Numbered from the stretch's first letter, positions 21,146 through 33,195 are shown. The stretch is 64,000 nt of DNA from Agapetus fuscipes (GCA_951799405.1 OX637350.1:9657852-9721851); one strand, 5' to 3'. Notes: a model not told the origin generated them from the letters alone. Numbers and translations: made by a program.

Positions 21146-22659
21146 ACCGAAACGCGAATTTATTTTTGATACCGTTAATTCGGATCGAAGCCTGGCACTC
21201 TTCCTTTTAACGGAAGCGTTCTTAAAACTTAACTTTTGAAATCTCATAACTCAAATTGAGTCACAATTAGAAAATTTAGTTCTGAATTATTACGTAAAAT
21301 GGCATGTCGCCTCTTAAGACAGCGCCCGAGTAGGTCTGCCATTACGTTTGCTCTGGCACGTTCCAACTAATGCAGGATCTGGGGAGCTCCAGCCATACGG
21401 ATTATCAACGAAAGCAGTGTTACAGTTTAAAATCAATCACCAACAGTCACACTCATTTGGAGTAATCTAGCTAGTTGAACGAAATTATACGTATGAAAAA
21501 TTGGCTTAAAATCAAACTCTGTTTTATTTTACTTATTTCAGTATTTTATTTTTTAAATATAAGTCTACAAAGTTTCCGCAGATTTTTTTATACATAATTA
21601 TAATTAATAGTTTTCAATAAAGAGTTACAATAACTCTATCCAGTCGATCATTCCATGCAAAAAGGCTACGTTTCCATCTCAACCAAGGGTGTCAGAAATG
21701 GTTTCCCATTTCGGTGTTTATTTTGACCTCAAAAAAATATTATATAGCATGGCTTACTCAGCTTTCACTATAAATGAAAACATGTCCCCAGGGGAACGGA
21801 AGCCCCCTTTTCAAGTAATGTGGTTGGTGTAAGTTTGCCGTGCTAGTAAATAAGTTAGTGATTAACTGTAAAGATAGTTCAATTTCCGGCAGAGCATAAA
21901 AAACATCATTTCCTTGCACAAATATGCGTGTAGAAAACTGGGTTAGAAAATTCACACGTCTTTGCAAAAAGACTCACTAAGTTCAACCTGCCTTACAACA
22001 ACTGGGGTATTGCTTGGTAATTTGCCACTGACTAGCTTTCAGAGTATTTTGTTCCGTGATTTACACAAAAACAGCGCTGACTAAGTAATTCATCTAGTAA
22101 TTTATTGAATTTATTTGTTTGTTTATTTTTAAAGCCTTCGAAATCATTTAAAACACGAAATCATTCCTCCTTATACGTTTTCGAGCGTTATTAAGTATTT
22201 TTCAGATGGCAACTTCAAATAAAAGGCATCATATTTTACGTTTCTGTTCTATTTATCGTCTTTCCGAGAAGAAACCTCACGACACGTGTCTAACATAAAA
22301 CGGTACGAGGGCTTTGAGTTTTCCTCAAAAACATCGGTGAAACCTTTAAATATTGAAACACACGAATGCTAAAATTTAGTTCTACGATCCTTTTGAAATT
22401 TTATTCAATCTTGATACATACATCATCATAATTTTTCTTGGCACAGCGACCTGTTGTGGGTTTTGGCCTCTTTTGCCAAACTTAGTATCAATCTTGATAT
22501 TTTGTACCTTATTTCTACCTGCCTGTGTTAACAATGTGTAATTTTTAAAAACCTTGCGTAAAGCTGCCAGCTTTCAAGACTTATTTGTGGATAAAAAAAC
22601 TAGCAAATGAGTCGTACTTAAAGGATCAAAAGCTTCAATTCAGTTTTTTTTAATGAGAT
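21146..22659. other. no gene seen apart from a SINE-A fragment
   Basis: AT-rich, with the SINE-A piece at 21684-21845. No other feature supported. Confidence 0.45.
21684..21845 (+). mobile_element. SINE-A body fragment
   Basis: Begins AAGGGTGTCAGAAATGGTTT and continues through GGCTTACTCAGCTTTCAC and AATGTGGTTGGTGTAAG. It lacks the tRNA head and the 3' end. Confidence 0.65.
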
Positions 22660-22775
22660 GTCCTTGATTTATAAGTTGGCATGAAGTTTACCACGCATAC
22701 TGTAAAAATTGGTTCGTTTTCACATATGACACCCCTGTTTCAGCAAAAGTCAGCAAGAGGTGCAAAAACTAAGTT
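22660..22775 (+). mobile_element. SINE-D 5' half
   Basis: TCCTTGATTTATAAGTTGGC, CACGCATACTGTAAAAATTG, CACCCCTGTTTCAGCAAAAG; 3' half absent. Confidence 0.65.
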
Positions 22776-23390
22776 TCTCATGGTTTTTTTACTATACGTA
22801 AGTAAAATAATGATCAAACAAGGAAATTTTGCGCGTTGAAGGACTCAATGGCTTTCAATCACACTGTAGATGAAGATTTATTTATAAAAGTTCAAGCAAT
22901 AGTTTGACAAAGACAATATTAGTTTACATACGAGTTGATTAATTTCCTCAAGCGCTTTCAGTGATATCACACCATTATTTTTGCATAATTAATTTAAAAT
23001 GAATCCTCACAATGTCAACACACAAATCCTTAAACTTTTATTTTCTAATTGTTTTTTACTCCATTTGATAAAGAGGACGAAAGAACAAGCTTCATAAATA
23101 AAAATAGCCATAATAAATTAATGATGGCCGATCTTCAATAGAAGTGGAACAAGGAGATTGATATATTTTCATGATTAACTGCCCCTTTTTAATGTGTCTC
23201 AATCCGGATATGAGGATAGTTCTTAAGGTGTGACATGGACAAAAAGGTAATGTACACTAATAAGAAATATCCTTTTATAATATTAAGCATCTGCTACCAA
23301 CTTTCATAAAAAAAAACTAAATTGTGAATGGAAAATTCACTCTTCAATTTGTATTGTTGCTCAATTTATATTTGTATTCTTCAACTATAT

Positions 23391-23782
23391 TGTTATGTAA
23401 ATATGAAATATAAATATTTAAAATAAGTAGGTATTAGTTATAGGAATTCTGTATTGTATTGTGTGGGTAGGAATCATTGAATAAAATACGTGCAGCATCG
23501 AGAAATAATAATTACTATGCCTTTCTGGAACTGTCTAGCAAATATAGGTCTAGATTGTACTGTTTTAAAGAGTATAAGAAGGGTGCCAGTGGCTTGCAGG
23601 GCGAGCAGTATCATACGAGATTTACAAACACATAGAACTAACTTGATCAGTGAACAGAAACCAAGTGGAAGAGTCGAGAAAGCTTTGTGAAAATAAATTA
23701 TTTTAAAGTGTAAAATAAACAACTGTATAAGAAGACCTGTGTATTTTAATTTGAAAGACTTTTGAACCCTAATTTCGTAACA
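23391..23782 (+). mobile_element. solo LTR, same family as 13904-14315
   Basis: 392 bp, TGTTATGTAAATATGAAATA to TTTCGTAACA, with flanking ATAT (23387-23390 and 23783-23786). Shared blocks with the copy at 13904: GGTATTAGTTATAG, TGTGTGGGTAGGAATCATTG, CTGGAACTGTCTAGCAAATA, GAGTATAAGAAGG, AAGTGTAAAATAAACAACTG, TTTGAAAGACTTTTGAACCC. Confidence 0.8.
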
Positions 23783-23869
23783 ATATATACTTTTTCACTT
23801 TGCTGTTTTTTCCTTAATAAAATAAAAACAAATACTTAATGCATTCTGTTGAGATTCATACTTGGGCTA

Positions 23870-24180
23870 AATGAAACATTTAAAGGCGTAAGAGAGATGC
23901 CGCGAAATTTCTTTGACCTCATTACGCAGATTCGCCTCACCCGAAGGATCCCCACTGTCGGAACTTCATTCAAGAAACTCTTATCAATGTATGTGAGGGG
24001 AAGAATTAAAATTATTACACCGCCGTAAGCCCGCCCCTCGTTTTACTATGTAAATTAAATTTTTCCTGAAAATTTTATGCCCCACATAAAAACGTCAATC
24101 TTAGCGCGGAACGTCAAATTAAGCATTCACATAATAATTAAAACCTCGGCTACATCGCCGACGTACATACTTTATCTACC
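23870..24180. other. possible conserved noncoding block
   Basis: Higher-complexity sequence with TTTGACCTCATTACGCAGAT, ACACCGCCGTAAGCCCGCCC and several TTAAT/ATTAA homeodomain-type words. No repeat match and no coding frame. Confidence 0.3.
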
Positions 24181-24224
24181 ATCTCAGTAATTGTATGGTT
24201 TTTATTTATAACATCTACGTCTAC

Positions 24225-24517
24225 TATTTTTTTTTTCTAAAGACTCTAGGGGTCTATGACACTTGTTGTAGCGCCGCAGAGGTGTACGAGCATGGCCGTC
24301 GCTACAAAGCGCCAATACTCAAGCAAGACCCAGTTGCTGTAAGGCTGGATGGACCTTTAGTGACCGGTCTTTGGTAAAGGTTTTATGAATTTTTTCAACC
24401 CAGCGAAGAGCATATTTGGAAATATAAATGGTGTATTTTTTGTGCTCCGCCGGGATCCGAAATCACAACCTTCCATTTACGAGTCCGAAGTGTTGCCACT
24501 GGACTACGGACCGGTCA
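24225..24517 (-). mobile_element. SINE-B variant with alternative 3' end
   Basis: The tRNA head is complete (plus strand TTTACGAGTCC...CTACGGACCGGTCA at 24477-24518). The central domain has AAGCAAGACCCAGTTGCTGT. The 3' end is not the usual GAGCGCTGTTTTTGTG type; it runs into AGACTCTAGGGGTCTATGAC, also seen at 28040 and 48065. It lies immediately 3' of the 5S-like sequence on the same strand. Confidence 0.75.
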
Positions 24518-24522
24518 TAAAT

Positions 24523-24639
24523 GCCAACGACACGCGGTGTACCTAAGCGGTCGCCCATCCAAGTAGCATCCGCGCCCAATGTTGCTTAACATCGGTGATC
24601 TGATTAGAACCGGTGCTTTCAACATGGTATCGTCGTTGA
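24523..24639 (-). rRNA. 5S rRNA-like sequence (likely pseudogene or 5S-derived SINE head)
   Basis: The minus strand reads as a nearly full-length 5S rRNA (117 bp): GTCAACGACGATACCATGTT at the 5' end, CACCGGTTCT, GATCACCGATGTTAAGCAAC, TGGGCGCGGATGCTACTTGG, then GATGGGCGACCGCTTAGGTA and CACCGCGTGTCGTTGGC at the 3' end. The internal promoter region (A and C boxes) is recognisable, with several substitutions such as TAATCA where CGTCCG is usual. It is a lone copy and its 3' end abuts, with about 5 bases between, the tRNA-like head of a SINE-B element on the same strand. A retrotransposed pseudogene or composite SINE is more likely than a working gene. Confidence 0.8.
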
Positions 24640-24731
24640 CGTAAAGGATAGGTTTATTGAATTTATAGTTTGTTAAATAAATACTCGAATTATTTACCTA
24701 CATTGATCAAAAGTATAGATAATATTATTAT

Positions 24732-24985
24732 TCCTTGACTTATAGGTTGGTATGAGGTTGACCACCCATACTGTGAAAAAGGGTTCACTTTACCATTGTC
24801 ACCTCTGTTCCAGGGAAGGTCGGCAAAAGTTGCAGGGTTTATGTTCATTTGTGGTTTGGATTTTAATTTGTACCTACTCATTCAGCATTTGTAAGCGCGA
24901 AATTACATTTTTTTTTTTTGTGGACATGCATTTCATATGAGTTTTGAATGTGTATAAATCTTTGCAACTTAGAATATGGATAATA
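24732..24985 (+). mobile_element. SINE-D
   Basis: TTCCTTGACTTATAGGTTGG through CATTTGTAAGCGCGAAATTA, GGACATGCATTTCATATGAG and TCTTTGCAACTTAGAATATG. Confidence 0.78.
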
Positions 24986-25213
24986 AGAATATTAGGATTT
25001 TTTTAGTGAGCGCTGTTTCTTGCGTAAATCACACCTCAAGAACTGGATGGTGAGCATGGTGATCGGTCTTTGGTAAAGGCAGATCAATTTTTCAACCCCA
25101 TGAAGAGTACACTTGAAAATATATAAGGTATATTTATTGTGCACCACCGGGATTCGAACCCACAATCTTCTATTTACGAGTCCAAAGCGTTACCACTAGA
25201 CTACGGTCTGGCC
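24981..25213 (-). mobile_element. SINE-B with internal deletion
   Basis: Reverse copy from the tail AATAAGAATATTAGGA through TTAGTGAGCGCTGTTTCTTG to the head with B box GGGATTCGAACC (25149-25160) and ACTAGACTACGGTCTGG. The middle (the GCGCCAATTCTCAAGC region) is deleted. Confidence 0.75.
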
Positions 25214-25544
25214 AAATAATAAGTAGTCCGAGATGATTGAGACTAGAGACTGGTATAAGTATGCCTTTGCATATAATATTTTCTCATACATTATGTAACA
25301 ATCTTCGTTACACAATACTCCATAGTACAATCTTCCTTCATCCCTTACACGCCAACCTCTTACATGTTAGTACTAAGCTTCATCCGGTAATTGGGGGTGG
25401 CCGGCCATTCTCATTCCGAGCACGTGGGACGCATTAGGGTGACCGGGTAGACCACCCCGAGATGCAAATTCAATGTTAACAAACTTTATAACTCGGCAGA
25501 GCTGGGAAAAAATTCATTAGCCTTAATTTACGGGGCACTACCAC

Positions 25545-25690
25545 CCTTTTTTGCCATCCCGTTCCACTACCCCATTTTGCCAAACCATCCAAACACACCA
25601 TCCCATTTCGCCACTCAAACATGCCACCCCATCTTGCCACCCTTTTTGCCATCCCGTTCTGCCACCTCGTCCTGCTACCTCCCTCCCTCC
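25545..25690 (+). repeat. CCACCCC-type minisatellite
   Basis: Repeats of CCACCC, TTTTGCCATCCCGTTC and CATCTTGCCACCC. Related in composition to the array at 56590-57345; both have CCGAGCACGTG nearby (25417 and 57340). Confidence 0.65.
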
Positions 25691-25887
25691 GCTTGCAGAC
25701 TTTGAATTAATTCAGTTAACGCTGCTTAATTCATGTAATTTTTGCCAAATTTATAACTGTATTTTGGGCAGAGCCCCGCGCGATGAAGGAAGTTTGGTTG
25801 GCTCACATTTCTGGCACATTTTAACGTAACTAACATTGTCATGGGAAGCTGTCTATAATATTATCTTTAAAACCCCTGAAACCATAT

Positions 25888-26253
25888 TGTTATGATTTTA
25901 CTGGGTTTTTTTTTTACATAAACTGCGATTTACTTATTTTTATAAAGATTTATTTTCCACAATAACGGTTTACAATGTACCGATTACTTCTGCTCTGCTT
26001 ATATCGACTTCGCGTCACAATGTTTCAAACGACTCTCTGCCCTTCGCACAATTGCGGCTCATATTTGTGCGGTTCATATGGAAGTTTTTCGTGTATTTCA
26101 GATTCTTCTGTAGTGGATTGTTCCACACACATACTACCCAGCGTGCTATCATCCATTTCATCATTATACTAGCTGTTCGATACTATACCAGTTACGCACA
26201 CCGGTAAGCTACGTGCCTAGGTACATGTACAAACAAACTCATGGTTCGTAACA
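25888..26253. mobile_element. putative solo LTR, ATAT duplication
   Basis: 366 bp beginning TGTTATGATTTTACTGGG and ending GGTTCGTAACA, flanked by ATAT (25884-25887 and 26254-26257). The internal sequence differs from the other LTRs. Orientation is uncertain because both ends fit TGTTA...TAACA. Confidence 0.65.
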
Positions 26254-26839
26254 ATATGAACAATTGAATAAATCGAAATTTAAAAACCTTTTTTTAATTC
26301 TTAATTTAACAAATAAGAATGTGAAGAAGTGTTTACAGGTACGTTCTTTTGATCTACGAAAAGCTGAACAGAATTGCTGCAGATAGGGAAAACTGGAGAA
26401 CAATATTGATGAATATGGATGTAGGTAAGCTAATCTTATGATATGTACAGAATAATAAGAATTGAATACTTTATATTTGTTGCACTGGTTTGCAATTAAA
26501 TAAGCTTTAAAAATAAATTGCATTTTTGGCATGCTTTCCGTAGAAAAATATAACAACAAAAAAGTGACAATTAAAACAAAGGGTTTTCAAAAAATTTAAA
26601 TGGTAGATAGAAACATTTTCAACAAAGAAACAACCTACGTGCAAAATATATTTCATATTCAATATAAACACATATTAAACCTTCTTCTACAACCTTAACA
26701 AAATCGTCGTGTATTTTAATTGGACCCAGCTGGTCACACATATTCTTCACGTGATAAAGTATTCGTGGACGATCGCATAACGTTTTTCTTACGAGCCGCT
26801 AATAAAAACTTGATATTAACGTTGGACATAAACTCTACC

Positions 26840-26980
26840 ATGTCCAGACCGTCCAAGCAACACAACGTTTCAATTCAACCATAAAATTTTACCGAAAATA
26901 TATTAAAACTGAAACAGAACCTCTAGTGAGCGTTTTATTTTTCCTGTATTTTTTTGTGAAATGCTTTTGGTAGGGTGTAA
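26840..26980. mobile_element. palindromic MITE G relic
   Basis: AATTCAACCATAAAATTTTA and CCTCTAGTGAGCGTTTTATT correspond to the inner arms; the terminal repeats are gone. Confidence 0.4.
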
Positions 26981-27423
26981 GGTTCCTGGGCGTTTCACAA
27001 GATGGCCGTTTATAACGCCCTGACAATTTTCACGGGAAAGTTTCAATTAAGATGTGCATGTATCGGGCGCGCCGTAAAACCGGCAGCCGAAGTACCGCTC
27101 AGGTCTCACTTTACTTCACTTTAAAATGTGACTTTATACGTTTTGTGGAAACTGTTGCGATAAAGATAAAACTGAACTCGCTAAAGTGACAAATGACGTG
27201 TTTTCTTTTGCCGAGCCAACCCGTAAAAACTTTGATTATTTTCGTTTACGTATACTTCGTGTTAATAACTAAATTTTATAGGGTGTAGAGTTTTTCTCGT
27301 TTAATTTTATCTCGTTTCATTTGCAAACAGATTTTCACATTAAATGTTAGCACGCTATGCACAGACTTTATCAAATTGAATTCAATATATGTCCACGTTT
27401 TTATTGAAGTGAAAATGATTTTG
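26981..27423. other. no gene seen
   Basis: Moderately complex AT-rich sequence between a MITE G relic and a SINE-A. No frame or repeat recognised. Confidence 0.4.
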
Positions 27424-27630
27424 ACAACATTAAAATACCGGCAAGATTTACTCAGCCTTCACAAGAAAGGAGAACCAGCACTTTGGGAGCTGGTAAAACT
27501 CCACTTCAACTGAAGTGGTTGGCGTGAGGCCGGCCTCCTTACCCGTGTAAGTAAAAAGGTCCCGAATCGCCACATGCGACCTCTTTGAGGATAGACATAA
27601 AGTTACACCATATGTGTAGCTTAGTTACGT
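27424..27630 (+). mobile_element. SINE-A 3' two thirds
   Basis: AAAATACCGGCAAGATTTAC, CCACTTCAACTGAAGTGG, GCCACATGCGACCTCTTTGA, then ACACCATATGTGTAGCTTAG. The head is missing. Confidence 0.75.
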
Positions 27631-28004
27631 GTATATCGTGTGTATCAATTATGAAGATTGGTCTCACAACTTTTAAAATTTGTTATTATATGGTTCACAT
27701 GGATTTATCAACTTATCTATATCAATTAAAAATTATTACACTACCTTTTGATTCTCTTCAAATTAAAAAACATGCACTCAATAAGAAACGTAACGCTTGG
27801 TGTCTTAGTGGATATTCATCATCATCATTATTTGCCGATCGATTCATAATATAATGATTTCCTTTCAAACTTACCATCCCAATTTAACCTTGCACTATTC
27901 AAAACCAATATTAATCGCTCCTTCCTTTCAGTGTCTCAAAAGAAACCCAACGCAACACATAACACAACACTATGCAGCCGATAGCACTGCTACATCAGGA
28001 CATA

Positions 28005-28095
28005 AACCGCCACAAAACCAACACCTCTGTGGCACTACAACAAGTGTCATAGACCCCTAGAGTCTAGAAATCTAGGAAGTCTCCCGCACAGGATT
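28005..28095 (+). mobile_element. SINE-B variant, 3'-end fragment
   Basis: AAGTGTCATAGACCCCTAGA followed by GTCTCCCGCACAGG, the alternative 3' end also found at 24225 and 48065. Confidence 0.55.
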
Positions 28096-28239
28096 CTTTA
28101 AAACTGATATTTACACTTTCAATCAAAAGTGTATTTGATAATAAATCACTTTTTTGTGCCGTTTTAACAACCTATTTTTATTCCCATCCATAAAAATGAC
28201 TTGAAATCAAATCATCTAATAGAAAAAATCATCATAAGT

Positions 28240-28490
28240 GATTCGTTAACGTGTGCTGTCGATGAAATATCTAAAACGGCCCTTCGTCAAGTGATTGGCC
28301 GAATCCCAAATCAGGTTCTGACCGTTTAATGGATGTCGCTCCCGCCGAATACCGGATATTATTTTTAATCAATGAGTGCCGGATATGAATGGCGTATTTA
28401 CTGCGAATTGCCCGGGTTTTGTACAACGGTCATGGGGATGAGAGACCAATCCGCGACAGTCAAGCAAATTTCATTTCGATTAATGAGTGA
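28240..28490. other. possible conserved noncoding block
   Basis: CAAGTGATTGGCCGAATCCC and AATACCGGATATTATTTTTA with balanced composition; unique in the window; no coding frame. Confidence 0.3.
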
Positions 28491-28617
28491 ATTAAACAAT
28501 GTCAAAAACATCTTTACCCTTAAGGTAAATATCGCATAAATTCTTTATGCGATAGAACAATGTATGAAAGATCAAAAATGATCTTATTTGGATATACATA
28601 TGTTTTCTTTTTTTACA

Positions 28618-28950
28618 ATGAGTTATAGGTTGGTATGAGGCGGACCACCCATACTGTAAACAAATGTTCACTTTACCAATGCCTATTTCAAGGAAGGTCT
28701 GCAAGAGTTAAAGGGCTTATGTTCGGATTTTAATTTATAAGTACACGTGCAGCATTCGTAAGCGCGAACTTAAATGTGCCTGTTTGTGGGAATGTATTTA
28801 ATATGAATTTTAAATTTTAATAAAACGTTCGTAATTATTCATTAAAATCAATTTATATTTGTGATAAGAAAGTGTTTCATTAGAATTTTGTTTCTAAAAA
28901 AATATGAAAAACAATTTAATATATCTCTCTGCAACTCAGATTATAGATTA
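28618..28950 (+). mobile_element. SINE-D with internal AT-rich insertion
   Basis: Body 28618-28830 (GAGTTATAGGTTGGTATGAG ... ATGTATTTAATATGAATT); the 3' end CTCTGCAACTCAGATTATAG appears at 28925, separated by about 90 bp of unrelated AT-rich sequence. Confidence 0.65.
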
Positions 28951-29481
28951 TTATGGACAATCGTGGGGGGTTTACGTGATATTTTATACCAGTTCTTTAC
29001 TTGGAAAAAACATGTAATAACATGTTTGTGTTGATATTATTTGTTTTTCTTGTCGCAGATATGACTAAATTTAACAGGTATTTTGTTACGGGAATTTTCC
29101 AAATTATAATAAACAACAAGATATTGGTTTGGTTAACAAATCTAAGATTTATTTTTATGATGAAAAAAATGCAGGTAGCAGGTAGTTTCATGAGAATTTT
29201 GTTTTTCATAGAAGTCATGCTTCGATTATGATCCGAAAAAGTATTGAGAGAGACAAAAAACAACTATTTTGTTATTTGTTATATTTTTAATAAAATCCAG
29301 GTATGGTAGTATGGTTTGTGAGCCTTTTAAATAAAAGAAAATCTCTGAGTGCAAAGCTCAATACACTATATAAATAAAATTGATGATTTGCATGAAGCCT
29401 TTTCATAACTCTTGGTCAACCTATGGGCGCTGGTTATGAGGTGGTAAGAGGTGGGTCTTCAGTTGCCTCCTAAAGACAGCC

Positions 29482-29740
29482 TCAGTACTATCTAATCTTA
29501 TCTAATTTGCAAAGATATGCAACATTGGGGATTCACATTACATGCGTTCTCACAAGCAGACACGTACAAGTTCGCGCTTGCGCATGCCGTATGTGAACCT
29601 ACAACATGAAAATCAAATCTCAAATGGACATACACCCTGCAACTCCTGCCGACCTTCCCTGAAACAGGAGTGACATTGGCAAAATGAACCATTTTCTACA
29701 GCATGGGTGGTCAGCCGCATACCAACCTATAAGTCAAGGA
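29482..29740 (-). mobile_element. SINE-D, full length
   Basis: Tail ATCTAATCTTATCTAATTTG, then all core blocks in reverse, to CATACCAACCTATAAGTCAA. Carries an open frame of 64 codons across the element. Confidence 0.82.
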
Positions 29741-29854
29741 TCATACACAAGAAGTTACATTTTAGAAATAAACAAATAATAATATGATAAACATTAAAAT
29801 CAAATACCAAATCCTTATTTAAAATTTAAGCAACTTATGAAACCCTAGCCCTAG

Positions 29855-29965
29855 CTGCCAGCATTACAGATCAACCGCCATTTTTTCTGTCCTTACATAC
29901 TTCTTTCATTTCATCTAGAGTCATAACCTTCTTTATACAAGCTCTCCTTTTATTATGAGTCTGGA
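29855..29965 (-). mobile_element. short LINE 3' fragment (same RT C-terminus)
   Basis: Reading the minus strand gives RRACIKKVMTLDEMKEVCKD followed by RKKWR, the same reverse transcriptase C-terminal signature as at 12378-12719. Only about 110 bp survive. Confidence 0.6.
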
Positions 29966-31103
29966 TATCTAATACTCGTATGAATCACTTACAAATCCGT
30001 TCTAGCTTCCAAAGAACAAGGGTTAAAAGTGATATAGCAGAGCACCAAGTAATAGTCAACAATACCAATTACTTTATCAAATTAATCCTAATTTATTCAC
30101 ACGAACTGTTGTCAGCTGCGACACGAGCTTGTCGTGTAGGCTTTGCAGGACATAGCGGCGATCACCGTCCGTAACGGGTCCGCCGTCAGAGTGACGTCGT
30201 GAATCGCCAAGATAATGCCTTCCCGGGCCGGACGATGATTGTAAATTATGGTCATTTTTATCGACCCCCTCCTGCGGGCCACGCGGCTATTTTAAGTGGT
30301 TATAATCCACGACTTATGGCAGTGTTCCATCTAGTTTACAACAGAGAATGGCGGTCGGCCATTCAAAGGCTTTCATTATTTGGGCCTCTACATCCTTTAT
30401 TCATCCGTACGAGATGACATGCAGGGACATTTTGTTACTTATCTATCATTATTCTAGAAAATTCTTGCTCCAATTCAAAAATAGGCTTTTCTCCTACATT
30501 TTTATTACACTACATGAATGTCATTTTAAAATATTTGAATGAAAATTTAGACACACAATCTATATTTTTTCTCTATTTTTCTAAACATAATACGTAAGTT
30601 AAATTGGGGGCACCTTCGTAGAGGGTACACTCACTAGCTTTTAAATTTCGTTCACATGAAAAGAATCACCTAAAACAGAATGTGTTTCAATATTATAAGG
30701 AATATTTTATTGCAAACTTATCTGCCAGACGAGATGTTAGAAAAAAAGGATATCGAAAATATAAAACAGCCTCTTTTTCACTCTTAACACATTAATCTAA
30801 ATCCTTCAATTTTCTTATCATAACAATCTATTTACTCCTTGGGTTTTCATTGGTTCATTATATGAACGTTTGAGACAATTTTGGAAGATTTTTACTGAAT
30901 TTCGATGTCAGAAGTTCCCGGAAAGCTTCCATCATCGATCTGATGGGATGCGACCTGATGGATTGCACGCGTTGTAGACCGTTCTACACCGGCAAATGAT
31001 TTGCGAATCTGTCCGTCACCGCAGTCTTTGCGGGGACGGTATTGATTTGTTAATTTGCACAGCGGTGAGTGAGGTCGGACGGTGATGTCCTCCATCAAGT
31101 GGA
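29966..31103. other. GC-richer islands, possibly conserved noncoding
   Basis: Two islands, 30090-30430 (GGCGATCACCGTCCGTAACG, CCTCCTGCGGGCCACGCGGC) and 30890-31100 (TGTCCGTCACCGCAGTCTTT). Both are unlike the repeats. The short frames crossing them carry no family motif. Confidence 0.3.
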
Positions 31104-31255
31104 CCCCAAATACTGTACTCTAAAACATTACGTTTAAACTTGACCACAGATTTCCACCATCAATCTTTCAACGCTCACAACAGATACTGTTTTAGTTTAC
31201 ACACATTTTTGGTAAACGCTATGATTGAGTTTAAACATAAAGTTGTTACTTGGGG
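31104..31255. mobile_element. palindromic MITE G
   Basis: Same 152-bp length as 34343-34494, with CCCCAAATACTGTA and GTTACTTGGGG ends and GGTAAACGCTATGATTGAGT inside. The flanks do not show TA. Confidence 0.7.
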
Positions 31256-32264
31256 CACTGAGGTACATAATTACTGGTCCACATTGTCCACACGCGGACA
31301 AATTAAATTGAGTCCGAAATCTGTTGTAGCATGAATACATCCAACTGATGGCGATGGTGAAGTGGATTTACAGTAAACGAGTGTATCCATTGTTTTGTCT
31401 CATTTTTATCTCTTTTCTAGTGAGTTTCAGTCCATCGCTCATATGTACATGAGTTTATAATTTGTTGTTTTATCAAAAAAAACATTGGCTTTTAGTTCAA
31501 CGTTGAACATGGTTTGTTGTGGATACAAAAAAAAGATTGTACGAATTGTTTTGTAGAGAAAAACGGCTTCTACACGATACGTTTCATCGAAATCGTACGC
31601 GATGTTATCGAGAGATATGCTTCTTAGGTAAACAATGACGAAGCGTGAAGTAAATAGTTTCTTGTGATCGAAGATTGCAAGCACATGAGGTGACCTTGAG
31701 GTACATCAAAAATCCGTTTTTTTTAATTCTGAACAAAATATCTAACCATCGAAATTCTAATTTTAAATCGAAAATGTTTGATGGTTAATTGTTATTTTTA
31801 ATTCTCTACGCATCTCTTTTCTCATCTGCATTCATTCTCTCCAACGTTTGATCACCTTGACCATATCTTTTTCACAATTGTAATCTGTTTCTTGTTATCG
31901 TATCTATTCTTACAGAGCATATGTATTTCGACAAATCCTATGTATCTAGTGTCATTCCAATAAACTGACCTTAAACCACATTTAAGACTCTTCCTCGCTG
32001 TATCCATCTTTTAAACTGTCACTCAGCCAATTATTTCACCAATGTAAAATTTACACTCTTTTACATTATCGACACTAGATATGGTACTTAGCCATGTCTG
32101 TGTGTTTCAGTTCACCGTTTACATAGTCACTTTGTGAATAGAAGCACAACCACTGCCCTATCACACCGCAAACTCATTATGTACTGAAATTAATATTTCA
32201 TCAAACTATTACCACATGGAATTGACGTTAGTATACACATGGAATATGTATACAATACATCTAG

Positions 32265-32420
32265 TACCTCAAGTGCAAAACTTTACGTAAACACTCAATC
32301 ATAGCGTTCTAACAAATACGCATTAAAACTAAAGCTTTTGCTAGAGGTGCTGTTGTAGTTATTGTGCATTTTGTTGGTAAACTCTCGGTTTCAGTAAAAA
32401 CGTTTGTACTCGAGTTTCAG
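32265..32420. mobile_element. palindromic MITE G, diverged right end
   Basis: ACCTCAAGTGCAAAACTTTA and ACTCAATCATAGCGTTCTAA; the right arm is weak (TGGTAAACTCTCGGTTTCAG). Confidence 0.55.
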
Positions 32421-32888
32421 TGCGTCAATGAGTCTTTTATCAATAAATTAATTAAATTCGCTATACTCACGATCCGATGGTCTAATTGGAGCTTGCTGGG
32501 CGCTTTGACCACTTTTGGCTACAACCAGTTTGGTAACAGCTATTTTGGTAACAACAGTTTTTACTGAAACCATTATTTCAAAGCATGCAGCATGTTGGAA
32601 TACAAAGTATTACGTTGAAACATCGATCTGATGAAATTACGGTGTGTTCATATTTATTGTACCATTTGTTTGGAGCGCATCCAACATTGTTGCAACAAAT
32701 TTGAAAAATGGCAAAGCAGAGTATGCTGTGTTGGAGTAGAATTTCCGATGGTAAAACGGAAACAGGCAAACCACAACAGGCTGCAGAAAAAAAATATGGT
32801 CAATACCTATTTTGTTTCTAAAATATGCGTTCGCAGAGGTACAAAGATACAATTAATAATTCCAACGGGATTCAAATCTAAGCCCTAT

Positions 32889-33195
32889 GACCGGTCTGTA
32901 GTCTAATGGGGAACTCTTCTGACTCGTAAATGTAAGGTTGTGGGCTCGAATCTCGGCGGAGCACAAAAAATATACCAATTTTATTTTCAAATAATATGCT
33001 CTTCGCTGGGTGAAAAATGCACATACATTTACCGAAGACTGGTCACTAAAGGTCCATTCAGCCTTACAGCAACTGGGTCTTGCTTGAGAATTGGCTCTTT
33101 CTACAACGATGACCAAGCTCGAAGAGGGCTCTTGAGGTGTGATTCACACAAAAACAGCACTCACCAAGTAAATCATCCTAATATTATTATTATTT
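32889..33195 (+). mobile_element. SINE-B, full length with (ATT)n tail
   Basis: Head GACCGGTCTGTAGTCTAATG, B box region GGGCTCGAATCTC, then CTCTTCGCTGGGTGAAAAAT, CCTTACAGCAACTGGGTCTT, GAGGGCTCTTGAGGTGTGAT, ACAGCACTCACCAAGTAAAT and tail ATATTATTATTATT. Confidence 0.85.
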
